The notes under the pieces were generated by a model. The model did not search any database, had not been told where the DNA came from, and was given only the letters and a program-made list of their open reading frames with translations. This document shows positions 1 to 10,411 of a stretch of DNA of 64,000 nucleotides, in pieces (position 1 is the stretch's first letter; every line of letters starts with the position of its first letter). The DNA lies in assembly GCA_032622095.1 (NCBI GenBank), contig CP136069.1, positions 53,614,760-53,678,759 of the forward strand, read 5' to 3'. A program made the position numbers and the translations under genes. The DNA is from Siphonodentalium dalli (Eukaryota > Mollusca > Scaphopoda > Gadilida > Siphonodentaliidae).

Positions 1-207
1 GGAAACGGGTGGAGCTATCGACTTGAAATTTGGTATGTGAATGTATCTTGCCCCGGATACGAATTTTATCGGGTCGCCGAGCCCGTGCGACGCCAGCTTC
101 GCGCATGCGCAGACCAGATCTCGGAAACGGGTAGAGCGATCGACTTGAAATTTGGTTTTTGAATAGCCCGGATGAATAGCCCGGACAACGTCGGGCTCAT
201 CGGCTAG
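1..207 (+). mobile_element. Helitron-like element, 3' part (family 1)
   Basis: The 3' portion of a non-autonomous Helitron-like element, cut by the window start. It has a ~122-bp monomer with a CGCGCATGCGCA palindrome at 100-111. It ends with a GC-rich hairpin (GCCCGGACAACGTCGGGC) followed by CTAG at 204-207 and a T. A GC hairpin a few bases before a CTRR end with a flanking T is the known signature of Helitron 3' termini. There is no coding capacity, so it would depend on Rep/helicase supplied elsewhere. Confidence 0.7.
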
Positions 208-668
208 TCTATTATATATTTTGAAGACCTCTGTCTGTATGTTTGTTTGTATGTTTGTCATTAATACAAATCTACGATTCTCGACCGATCGGGACGAAAC
301 TTGGTGCGTGTGTGTAGTTTGACCAGGCGGTGGACGTTGTCGTATTGGCGAGCCCGTGCAGACGAGATCTCGGAAACGGGTGGAGCTATCGACTTGAAAT
401 TTTCTATGTGAATGTATCTTGCCCCGGATGCGAATTTTATCGGATCGCCGAGCCCGTGCGACGCAAGCTTCGCGCATGCGTAGACCAGATCTCGGAAACG
501 GGTGGAGCTATCGACTTGAAATTTGGTATGTGAATGTATCTTGCCCCGGATACGAATTTTATCGGGTCGCCGAGCCCGTGCGACGCCAGCTTCCTTTCAA
601 GGACATTGAAATTTGGTTCTGAAATTTTGTTTTTGAATAGCCCGGACAACGTCGGGCTCATCGGCTTG
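208..668 (+). mobile_element. Helitron-like element, nearly complete (family 1)
   Basis: It starts with TC at 208, directly after the CTAG of the preceding copy. A CTGT-rich microsatellite follows, then a leader resembling known Helitron 5' regions (gaccgatcgggacgaaac), two ~122-bp monomers, and the 3' hairpin. The terminal tetranucleotide at 665-668 is CTTG instead of CTAG, so this copy is probably dead. Short open frames here are repeats, not genes. Confidence 0.65.
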
Positions 669-1294
669 TCTATTATATATTTTGGGAAATCTGTCTGTGT
701 GTGTGTGGGTTCGCGATGGACTCGAAAACGGCCGAGCCGATTTCGATTAAACTTGGTATGTGGGGGTACTTTCGGGCGGGGAGTGGCATGGGCCTATTAA
801 TTTGCCCGTGCGTCGTGACCATGACTTTGAAATCTGGTCATTTCAAGGTCAAACGCCCGAGTATCGCGGGATTAGTATCTAGGGATACTTTCGTATGGGG
901 AGTGTCGTAAGCCTATTCGTTTGCCCGTGCGACGTGACCTTGACCTTGAAATCGGGTCAATTCAAGGTCAAATAGCGAATTTCGATGGGATTTCGACGAA
1001 ATTTGATACTTAGGGTTACTTTTGTCAACTGAGTGTTTCGGACGGGTAAAATCGTGACCCCGACCTGACCTTGATCTTCAAAATGATCAATTCGAGGTCA
1101 AATCGGGTAAAACCGGATGGATTACGACGGGTACTTTTGTCGGGTACTTTTGTCCGGGCAGTGTTTTGGACGGGTCAAATCGTGACCCCCCCACCTGACC
1201 TTGACCTTCAAAATGGACAATTCAAGGTCAAATCGCGCAATTCGCCGAAAAGCAGAGGGGAAACCGTCCGGACGAAGTCGGGTCCACCTGCTAT
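669..1294 (+). mobile_element. Helitron-like element (family 2)
   Basis: It begins TCTATTATATATTTTGGG and then a GT-rich stretch and the leader 'gactcgaaaacggccgagcc', which resembles Helitron 5' leaders. The body is imperfect repeats containing 'cctgaccttgaccttcaaaa'. A hairpin near 1267-1285 (GTCCGGACGAAGTCGGGT) precedes CTAT at 1291-1294, probably a decayed CTAG. It abuts family 1 upstream and another family 2 copy downstream. Confidence 0.55.
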
Positions 1295-1748
1295 TGATAT
1301 ATATGTATGTGTGTGTGTCCGTTATAGACTCGAAAACGGCCCTACCGATTGAGTGCAAACTTCCTACATAGGAGACCTTTTGTCCGGGAAGTCTCATGGA
1401 CCTGTCAAATTGTGACCCCGACCTGACCTTGAGCTTCAAAATTGTCAATTCAAGGTCAAATCGGGTAAAACTGACGGATTTCGACGAAATTTGACACCTA
1501 GGGATACTTTTGTTTGTGGAGTGTTTTGGACGGGTCAAATCGTGACTCCGACCTGACCTTGACCTTCAAAATCGTCAATTCAATGTCAAATCGGGTAAAA
1601 CTGACGGATTTCGACTAAATTTGATACCTAGGGATACTTTTGTCCGGGGAGTGTTTTGGACGGGTCAAATCGTGACTCCGACCTGACCTTGACCTTCAAA
1701 ATCGTCAATTCAATGTCAAAGTCCGGACGAAGTCGGGTCAGCTGCTAG
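1295..1748 (+). mobile_element. Helitron-like element with 130-bp monomers (family 2)
   Basis: After a TATATATG/GT microsatellite and the 'gactcgaaaacggcc' leader come three direct repeats of about 130 bp, starting near 1371, 1501 and 1631. Each contains 'ttttgtccgggGAGTG' and 'gaccttgaccttcaaaa'. The 3' end has the GTCCGGACGAAGTCGGG hairpin and CTAG at 1745-1748, followed by a TATATA run. This is a typical A/T-rich Helitron target. No transposase is encoded. Confidence 0.6.
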
Positions 1749-2108
1749 TATATATATAAACGAGTAGGATCTGTCCGGATTTTTCTCTCAGACCCCTGGA
1801 CCGAGTTCAACCGAATTTGGTGTGGTGACTCAGGGTACCCTGGCGGATGTTGTAATGGTGTTGGTTTTTCAAAAATTTTAAGTAAATAAAATAAAATAAA
1901 ATTGGTTTTGTTAAATTGAGCAAGGAATTCAATCTTTAAAAAATATATATTAAAACAATATATATATATCAAAATGTTTCAATGACCAAATGTGCTTGAA
2001 GCACACAAAGGGGCCGCCGCTAAATGAAGGCTCACAAGTCCCACAAAGGGGGCCACAGGTATCCCCGATGCTGAATATAGGCTCCCAAAGGGAACCTGTT
2101 TCAGCTAG
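1749..2108 (+). mobile_element. Helitron-like element (family 3)
   Basis: It contains a leader-like segment (gaccgagttcaaccgaattt). It ends with the hairpin GGCTCCC-AAA-GGGAACC, then TGTTTCAG and CTAG at 2105-2108 followed by T, again a Helitron-type 3' end. A second copy at 24228-24544 has a perfect GGCTCCC/GGGAGCC stem but CTTG as its end. Both copies share sequence beyond the CTAG, so they were copied as part of a larger unit. Confidence 0.5.
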
Positions 2109-2339
2109 TTTAGTATAATAGAAGTAAGTTGCTCCAGTAGACTAACATAAGTGTTATGGAATATGTTAGATAATGGGCTGGTTGACAGACTAATCAGGAA
2201 ATAGTTAGAAATTATGAAATTTTGTGTATTCTGCACAAGGTTTACAGATGATCAGCAATTTATACAAAAAAACTAAAAACTAAATTAAAACAGCTTCTGA
2301 AACAGGTTAAACTGTTATTTGAACTAATTGAGATCATTC

Positions 2340-2945
2340 CCAGTCATATGAGTGATATCAGTAGAGTTTTATGCGATTCTAGACCAATTTTAGTGAAATT
2401 TGGGGGGTGGGTGTCAATAAGTTGGGACTAAAACATTTTTTTTTTGCAGGTTTGGGGGTGGTGGGTCCCCGAAAATACCAGATGCAAAAAAAACGGCATA
2501 CTTTCCTGCAATGTTTTTACTACCCCCCCCCCCCCTGTTTGGAATGTATTTATTTTATCGTGGAGTCACATTCCGAAACCCCTGATGATTTAACGACAGG
2601 GCACACCATTGGTTTGCTATAATGTCGGTGGGTCCTGCTGACGTGTGTGATGATTCTGGTGGAAGAAAACGATGCTTGTTTTCTGAGGTTGTTATTTTCG
2701 CGGCCTACATGTATATGGGTAATCTGAACGATTCGAGGAAACGCCATTATGCGGGGAGGGGGGGGGGGTAGTAAAACATCTGCAGGAAGGTATACCGTTT
2801 TTTCCGGGACCCACCATCCCACAAACCTGCAAAAAATAATATTTTACTCCCAATTTTGTTTACATCCACTCTCTAAATTTCATTAAATTTGGTCTAGAAC
2901 CGCATAAAACCCTACTATCGAATCCACCTAACGAAGATGCAGGTG
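2340..2945. repeat. Foldback (inverted-repeat) element
   Basis: Two arms, 2340-2530 and about 2757-2945, are imperfect reverse complements. Both contain the 'ttttatgcg(a/g)ttctagacca' segment, a T/A run, 'gcaggtttg' and a homopolymeric C13 (2523-2535) or G11 (2758-2768). The ~225-bp loop holds nothing recognisable. The left arm alone also follows the family 3 element at 24770-24860, and a related G-tract segment lies at 23598. Confidence 0.6.
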
Positions 2946-3738
2946 AGTGAAGGACCAGACGACGCAAGAACAATATGGTAACATGTTGGGACAGATCAAT
3001 ATGGATTCTCACCCAATACACGCGCATGTTAATTTATGAATTGTCTCTTCTTTTGACGAGCCAATAATGTGCCAATAAAATGGAAAATCACAAAACAAAT
3101 GAGGTGTCCGATTGATGGCTGCTCGTAACACAACACGTGGTACACCCAGTAAAACGTGTATTTGATAATACTGTGGGTCACATGTTGCTTGTAAATGAAT
3201 AAGGTTTGGTTAGATGTCGTTGTTACACGGTCAGATCTTGAATATGAATACGAAGAAAACAGCAGACATGATCCAGACCACATATAGCTTCAATTTCAGT
3301 AGTTCTTCTGACGTCCACGGCACTGACGCAGGTCTGTCTAAATTCAATTGGATCACATGTATCTGTATCTAAGGACAGTAGAATAGGTGATTCCACAGCC
3401 AGTATCATATGGGCGGGTAATATCTGTTGCCAGGAGACAGTTGTCTGTTCAAATACATGCTGGTTTACAAACTCACACCAACTTACTGTCTACAAATTAA
3501 AACTGTCACCCAAAATGAAAAATAACCGATTTAACACCGAATGTTGGCACGGGTATTATTATTATGGTGAACAAAGATGGCATTAGCATTTTCAATCCAG
3601 TCGCTGATTGGTAGAATATATCTGCTAATAATTATTTGTTAGACAGAAAACTGTTGTGGAAAGCTCCATTGGTGTAATAATTGCAATCAAAAAGTTGTTC
3701 ATGAAATGGGGTCACTATAACATCAAGTATATATATTA
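2946..3738. other. Unassigned intergenic DNA
   Basis: No gene, repeat copy or RNA was recognised. Small antisense open frames at 3029-3408 show no motif and overlap each other. Confidence 0.4.
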
Positions 3739-4392
3739 CTAGCAGGTGACCCGACATCGTCGGGGCTTTGACATTGAATTGACCATTTTGAAGATCAAGG
3801 TCAGGTCGGGGTAACGATTTGACCCGTCCAAAACACTCCCCGACTCGTCGAAATCCGTTATTTTTTAAAATTTAATTTGAGTTAATTCTGCCTTTTTAAT
3901 GAAGAGAAATTATGGTACCCGTCCGTGATGGTATACCCGTCCCTAAAAGAGGTACGTTTGTGGGTACCCGTTTCAAGGTGAAGATCACCTCGGGCGGAAA
4001 AACTTACCCGATGAAAATCTCCCCCGTTCCTTGGAACCCCTAAGTGCGAAGACAGACATAAGAATCACACAACACGCTGATGTCTGGATACAGACACTCA
4101 CGTCTGGCCCCAGACATACGAATCACACTACACGTATACGCTCTTTATCAACGACACTGCGGATACGAACGCTCTTTAACTATCAACGCGATTAACTCCA
4201 CAGTGCCAATGACGGCCATTTTGGTGACTGGAAGTGGAGAAGGGGTGCTGGGAGCTTCTCCAAAACGGCGATAAACACTGCTCGTGCGTTTCTAACCTTA
4301 GATTGGAAGTTTGAGCTCAATCGGTCCAGCCGTTTTCGCGGCCATAGCTAACAGACAGACAGACAAACAGAAGTCCCAAAATATATATTATA
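3739..4392 (-). mobile_element. Helitron-like element (family 2-like)
   Basis: On the minus strand the 3' end is a hairpin (CCCCGACGATGTCGGG) and CTAG (3739-3742 on plus) followed by T. The opposite end carries the CTGT microsatellite and the leader 'gaaaacggctggaccgattg', abutting the CTAG of the next copy at 4393. The middle (3880-4260) is not obviously repetitive and shows no conserved domain. Confidence 0.55.
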
Positions 4393-4955
4393 CTAGCCGA
4401 TGAGCCCGACGTTGTCCGGGCTATTCAAAAACCAAATTTCAAGTCGATAGCTCTACCCAGCCCGACGTTGTCCGGGCTATTCAAAAAACAAATTTCAAGT
4501 CGATAGCTCTACCCGTTTCCGAGATCTGGTCTGCGCATGCGCGAAGCTGGCGTCGCACGGGCTCGGCGGCCCGATCAAATTCGTATCCGGGGCAAGATAC
4601 ATTAACATACCAAATTTCAAGTCGATAGCTCCACCCGTTTCCGAGATGTCGTCTGCGCATGCGCGAAGCTGGCGTCGCACGGGCACGGCGACCCGATAAA
4701 ATTCGTATCCGGGGCAAGATACATTCACATAGCAAATTTCAAGTCGATAGCTCCATCCGTTTCCGAGATCTCGTCTGCGCATGCGCGAAGCGGGCGCCGC
4801 ACGGGCTCGCCAATACGACTACGTCGACCGCCTGGTCAAACTACACACACGTACCAAGTTTCGTCCCGATCGGTCGAGAATCGTAGATTTGTATAAATGA
4901 CATACAGACAGACAGACAGACATACATACAGAGGTCTTCAAAAATATATATGAGA
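4393..4955 (-). mobile_element. Helitron-like element, copy D of minus array (family 1)
   Basis: The 3' CTAG is at 4393-4396 with a flanking T on the minus strand. Part of the terminal hairpin is repeated twice. Then come three ~122-bp monomers with perfect TGCGCATGCGCG sites at 4532, 4654 and 4776, the leader with the GACCGATCGGGAC palindromic segment, and the CTGT microsatellite. The 5' TC directly joins the CTAG of copy C. It is non-coding. Confidence 0.7.
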
Positions 4956-5650
4956 CTAGCCGATGAGCCCGACGTTGTCCGGGCTATTCAAAAACCAAAT
5001 TTCAAGTCGATAGCTCTAACCAGCCTGACGTTGTCCGGGCTATTCAAAAACCAAATTTCAAGTCGATAGCTAGCCGATGAGCCCGACGTTGTCCGGGCTA
5101 TTCACCAAATTTCAAGTCGATAGCTGTCCGGGCTATTCAAAACCAGCCCGACGTTGTCCGGGCTATTCAAAAACCAAATTTCAAGTCGATAGCTCTACCC
5201 GTTTCCGAGATCTGGTCTGCGCATGCGATAGCTCCACCCGTTTCCGAGATCTGGTCTGCGCATGCGCGAAGTTGGTGTTGCACGGGCTCGGCGATACATT
5301 CACATACCAAATTTCAAGTCGATAGCTCCACCCGTTTCCGAGATCTGGTCTGCGCATGAGCGAAGATGGCGTCGCAAGGGCTCGGCGACCCGATAAAATT
5401 CGTATCCGGGGCAAGATACATTCATATACCAAATTTCAAGTCGATAGCTCCACCCGTTTCCGAGATCTCGTCTGCGCATGCGCGAAGCGGGCGCCGCACG
5501 GGTTCGACAATACGACAACGTCCACCGCCGGGTCAAACTACACACAGTACCAAGTTTCGTCCCGATCGGTCGAGAATCGTAGATTTGTATTAATGACATA
5601 CAGACAGACAGACATACAGACAGACAGCGGTCTTCAAAATATATATGAGA
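4956..5650 (-). mobile_element. Helitron-like element, copy C of minus array (family 1)
   Basis: The longest of the four head-to-tail copies. Its 3' end at 4956-4959 is followed by several partial duplications of the terminal hairpin segment (4970-5180), including an internal 'CTAG' end near 5070. Monomers with NRF1-like palindromes follow at 5257 and 5473. The TC start at 5650 abuts copy B. Confidence 0.65.
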
Positions 5651-6137
5651 CTAGCCGATGAGCCCGACGTTGTCCGGGCTATTCAAAAACCAAATTTCAG
5701 AACCAAATTTCAATGTCCTTGAAAGGAAGCTGGCGTCGCACGGCCTCGGCGACCCGATAAAATTCGTATCCGGGGCAAGATACATTCACATACCAAATTT
5801 CAAGTCGATAGCTCCACCCGTTTCCGAGATCTGGTCTGCGCATGCGCGAAGCTGACGTCGCACGGGCTCGGCGACCCGATAAAATTCGTATCCGGGGCAA
5901 GATACATTCACATAGCAAATTTCAAGTCGATAGCTCCACCCGTTTCCGAGATCTCCAATGCGCATGCGCGAAGCGGGCGCCGCACGGGCTCGCCAATACG
6001 ACAACGTCCACCGCCTGGTCAAACTACACACACGTACCAAGTTTGGTCCCGATCGGTCGAGAATCGTAGATTTGTATAAATGACAAACATACAGACATAC
6101 AGACAAACAGACAGAGGTCTTCAAAATATATATGAGA
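5651..6137 (-). mobile_element. Helitron-like element, copy B of minus array (family 1)
   Basis: The 3' hairpin and CTAG are at 5651-5654. Two ~122-bp monomers carry TGCGCATGCGCG at 5837 and 5959, followed by the leader and CTGT microsatellite. Its 5' TC at 6136-6137 (minus strand) directly joins the CTAG of copy A. The 'aaccaaatttcaatgtccttgaaagg' variant near its 3' end also occurs in the plus-strand copy at 590-640. Confidence 0.65.
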
Positions 6138-6490
6138 CTAGTCGATGAGCCCGACGTTGTCCGGGCTATTCAACAACCAAATTTCAAGTCGATAGCTCTA
6201 CCCAGCCCGACGTTGTCCGGGCTATTCAAAAACCAAATTTCAAGTAGATAGCTCCGAGATCTGGTCTGCGCAAGTCGATAGCTCCACCCGTTTCGGAGAT
6301 CTCATCTGCGCATGCGCTGCACGGGCGTCGCACGGGCTCGCCAATACGACAACGTCCACCGCCTGGTCAAACTACACACACGTACCAAGTTTCGTCCCGA
6401 TCGGTCGAGAATCGTAGATTTGTATCAATGACAAACAAACAGACAAACAGACAGACAAACAGACAGAGGTCTTCAAAAATATATATGAGA
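6138..6490 (-). mobile_element. Helitron-like element, copy A, 5'-most of minus array (family 1)
   Basis: A short copy with internal deletion of most monomers. Its 5' end begins TCTCATATATAT, with the flanking host base A on the minus strand (position 6491). This gives the A/TC boundary expected for Helitron insertion between A and T. The 3' CTAG at 6138-6141 joins copy B. Confidence 0.65.
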
Positions 6491-6639
6491 TATAGTATGG
6501 TTCTTTACATACATGAAATGCTGCCCAAGCGACGCAATAAAATCCATGGCGTTTAAAACCACTTGGTGGTTTGCGCTCCAAAATACACTTGACAATATTC
6601 GCTTTTTAATGTCCCCGGTATAGAAATAGGTCGATACGT

Positions 6640-6915
6640 ATTACTTCTACGGGCATCATATGTCCCAGAAAGACGCATTTAAGTTAAAATACAACTTTGA
6701 AGAGTGTGTTTGTGTCCAAAACATACAACAGCCATGTGCATGGCATGGGATAGAATGGAAATGAAAATAGCGTTCCGTGTTAGTTCCTGATATATATAAG
6801 TAGAAATAAAGAGCGTTTGTTTCGCTTCTATGTGTAAAATTTGAAACGGTTGGAAAATGGCTGTGACCATGGCAATAACATTTCAGAGCATATGGTGCCG
6901 CATAATAATATGTCG
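6640..6915. repeat. Interspersed repeat, copy 1 (pair with 61750-61985)
   Basis: Shares an ordered series of segments with 61750-61985: 'acgggcat', 'acaacagccatgtgca', 'gcgttccgtgtta', 'agaaataaagagcgttt' and 'ggctgtgaccatggcaa'. Both copies lie just upstream of a same-orientation twin-hairpin MITE, so a larger segment was probably copied together. Confidence 0.6.
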
Positions 6916-6992
6916 CTTATGTATCAACCTATCTTTTACCTCTCTCCAAATCACGTAGACAAAATTTGGAAGCTCGAATGAGACATGTCCGT

Positions 6993-7397
6993 TTAACCCT
7001 TTACCCAACAAACCGGCCAAAACCGGCCAAATAAAGCTTCAACAGCCTAAAATATCTTCGGTCTGTCTCAATAGAACCATACAAATATGGATATCATTGG
7101 AACCGGCTCATTGACCACATTGTCATAGTTACAGTTATGCTGCCCTGTGCCAATGCATTCTCTTATATATGCGAGTCGACCATAGGTCGCCTCGCATATA
7201 TAAGAGAATGCATTGGCCTAAAAAAAATCTTTTTTTAACACTTTTTACCATTTTTTCTTACATTCTTTAACACAATTTTATAATTTTTAATGTTTTAAGC
7301 CAATGCATTCTCTTATATATGCGAGGCGACCTATGGTCGACTCGCATATATAAGAGAATGCATTGGCACAGGGCCCTTCTGTTGGGTAAAGGGTTAA
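6993..7397 (+). mobile_element. Twin-hairpin TTAA MITE, copy 1 (piggyBac-like)
   Basis: Flanked by TTAA on both sides (6993-6996 and 7394-7397). The terminal inverted repeat is CCCTTTACCCAACA. It carries an asymmetric ~140-bp left segment with tandem AAACCGGCC, then hairpin A (7149-7217, 69 nt) and hairpin B (7299-7367, 69 nt), separated by an A/T-rich 81-bp spacer. Hairpin B is the exact reverse complement of hairpin A. Each folds into ~33-bp arms with a 3-nt loop and one mismatch. TTAA duplication with CCC-starting termini is typical of piggyBac-type elements, though no transposase is present. Confidence 0.85.
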
Positions 7398-7800
7398 GCC
7401 GTTCCGCGCGTGCTATGGATGCTCTCATCGGATTTGAAATTCAACGAGGTATAAGCAGATCCTTAAAATATCGTCGTCTTCAAATACGCAATTATATACA
7501 TGTATGTGAATATCGCATTTGGGCGTGGTTGTCTTCAGTAATATCACATGGGGCAATTTTAGTCGGAACTTGAATGACCACTGAACTATCTGTTTTATAT
7601 TGGATTTTATACGCACCACACTGGTTTGTAATATCGACAATTAACATATTTATCAAACTCACAATTACATGTTTGAGTTACAAACATTTTGGGGCTCTCT
7701 ATATGCCCCCATCAGTCACCAGACAACAAACACTTGTTCGATCACGTGGAATGTATAACCAATACTTCCATAAAATCTGAAATTGTTGAACTGTGTTAAA
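7398..7800. other. Unassigned intergenic DNA
   Basis: Nothing recognised. Small overlapping open frames on both strands carry no motif. Confidence 0.4.
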
Positions 7801-8162
7801 GTGGTGTGAAGCACTCCGTGGTTGGTGATCAAATATAGATATAGATATAAATCTTGCTCAAAGTAGTTATTTTTACGAATAATAATCCAAATTTAGCACA
7901 CCCCGCCATTCTTATATATTAATCAAATGCAATGACTGTCGATGGCGAAATCATTTGTGTTAGTTTATTGCCGATTATTGCGTCCCGAATCGAGATGTAA
8001 ATATTTAAAATTAAGCGTAGCTCAGACGATGATTTCTATGGAGTGGTACGGCCGATCTTCGGCGACTAGAATGCTATATATTTCCCACAGTTGGCATAGC
8101 GCCTGAGTACAGACTTATCAGTTTCACGCACCGAACAAGTCCATGATAATTATGTCTTTAAG
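7801..8162 (+). repeat. Copy of the promoter-like block found upstream of the hydroxylase gene
   Basis: Similar along its length to 16514-16883, including 'cttgctcaaagtagttattttta', 'gcgaaatcattt', 'cgagatgtaaatattta', 'cagcgcctgagtac' and 'TCAGTTTCACGCACC'. This copy retains a TATATAT stretch at about 8074 that the downstream copy lacks. No hydroxylase coding sequence follows it. It could be a remnant of a duplicated gene start, an alternative upstream promoter, or simply a repeat that landed next to the gene. Confidence 0.6.
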
Positions 8163-10411
8163 TTTGGATCTCAAATCCTAACGAGCGTTCGAATTTTCTA
8201 ACTGTACTTTTTCTAAGGGAAGGTTGGACAAATCGAATGCTGGCGACAATTTTCTGTTTCTTTTTAATAACTTTATTTACATATTAACTTGTAAACAGAT
8301 ACAACAACATATAGACAAGCATGTATACATGCAGTATATATACACTATCTATTCATATGATAACATGACATATACATCAGAAAAATCAATTAGAAATATA
8401 AAGAAGGGATCGGGTGGGTGTGTGTATGGGGGGGGGGGGGGGGGTGCTAACTTATTTTCACGATAAATTCGCGCATGTGGTATGCTCTTTAACAGTTAAC
8501 TTATTGGGCGATTTATTTTCATGCGTTGCATGCCAGTAATGACATAAAATAAAGTAAATTAATACGTTAAGTTAAAGTAATAATACGTTATGTTCTTGTT
8601 GTATGCGAAAATCCAGTGAGAGACATTGGCTCATTCTGTGCCGAAGGATTTAGTCACACAACAGGTAAAATAAATGTTCACACTAAGTCCCATTACTCAA
8701 TAAGGGCCGTAACGCTAGACAAAATCAATGGACGAATCCCTCTCCAGAGTTGTTACGGACTGACTCGCGGGCGTACGGCTGGAACCCATTTCAATACCCC
8801 CCCCCCCCGTCAAACTCTGTTTGCGGGGGGGATGATAACTAAATTTTGATTTTGGGTTTCAAATCACCATGTGCATTTTAACTCGACAGAATAACACAAA
8901 ATCAAGTTTTATTTGTTATCAAACCTTTATCGAAAATGTTTGTGTGATGTGTATTGAAAAAAATAGTTATTTTACACATGGGAAAATATTACAGTACTTT
9001 TAACGTTCAAACATCTATTATTCACACAGTACCGCATTACCCAGCTATGGACGCAAATCAATAGTTTGGCCATATAGAGACGCAAACAAGACGGGTGTAG
9101 ATCAATAGGAAACCTATCGATGCTTTGTATAGTCGATTGGGCGTGAGTCTACCAAGGATCTACATGTATATCAATAGGAAACCTTTCGCTGCTTTATAGC
9201 CCATTGGGCGTGAGTCAGCACTTTTGTATAACTGGCTTCATTCAAACCTTTCACAGTTGGTTGGTGACAGTGAATGCGACACGGCGGTTTTAATATAATT
9301 AGTGGTTGTCATCTTTGAAATTCATTCAGTTCCCGTAACAATATTAAACACATTTCGCGGAGACTATTACCGGAAAGGTAAGTCGATTATTTAACTGCAT
9401 CTATATTCTACAGGAAGCTACATAATTGTGCATGTATATGTAGGTTCCTTTAGCGCTGTCATTTTTCGAGAAATTTCTCCGTCCCATATGTTTTCTTTTT
9501 CTAAGTTTAATTATATCAATGCATATTACATGCACCATATAACGCTTTGTCGAATCGCCTCTAGGCTTGAAAAGATGTCGTGCGGGTGATATGTCAATGT
9601 TCGTTGTTAAGGTAACGTATTGTTTATTCATGTGGACCATCGAATGACATGGCTTTGTAAATATCGTCTATATTTAAAGCGATTCAAAACTGTGTTTGCT
9701 TTGGTGATTTTCCGACGATCAGAATGAATATATCGTGATACGTGAAATAACTGCACGGGTAATATTAGATAATTCCATAACTTTAGCTACGCCCATAGAG
9801 ATCATATATATTCCACCAGTACAAAACCTGGGAACTTTTTGACGTTCTGACCCGTTCTGACATGGAACTTTATAACATTGAACAAACAAGGCATGGAAAT
9901 TATTTCTTTGTTAATACTTGTTCCTCGGTAATCTACTTCACATTTTGGTGTGGTCCCAGCTCGAGGTTGCATGCTTTTTGTGACTGTTGTGAGCCGATAT
10001 ATCAATAAACATTGAATTAATTCCCACGGGAAAAACTCCATAGCTGTGAGCGACGCAAAGCAGTATGACTCAAAAAGTCAATTAAAGCGTGCAATTTCGA
10101 ATTGGGACCTTCACCTATATACAGTGAAATACATTATTAAGGAAAAGGTATCAACTAAGAAATATGTTGACCGCACTGTTTGTTTACGGGAGTAAAGATT
10201 CATGGCATTATATAGGGAAATATTCATTTCTTGCAAAGACATATGACAGTTACATAAAATATCTCCTCATAGAAAAAATGTCGGTTGATGAGACAACGAA
10301 TATGTTATATTGACTGAGAAAGAATGCTACTATTCGAGGGACCCAATGTACTGCATGGCAGTGGGTAAATGTGCAAAACATATAAAGGGCTGTAAAAACA
10401 TCACGCCTAAT
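8163..10411. other. Unassigned intergenic DNA with G/C homopolymer tracts
   Basis: No gene was recognised. It holds a G17 run (8428-8444), a C12 run (8797-8808) with a nearby G7, and a short tandem duplication described separately (9097-9222). Open frames here are under 90 codons and show no conserved motif. Confidence 0.4.
9097..9222. repeat. Short tandem duplication (~65 bp x 2)
   Basis: The core 'atcaataggaaaccT' followed by 'gctttatag...gattgggcgtgagtc' occurs twice in direct orientation, with small differences between the halves. Confidence 0.6.

Noticed and set aside
4481-6124. Many overlapping Arg-rich open frames in the Helitron array
   Set aside because: They repeat with each monomer in both orientations and are translation shadows of non-coding repeats.
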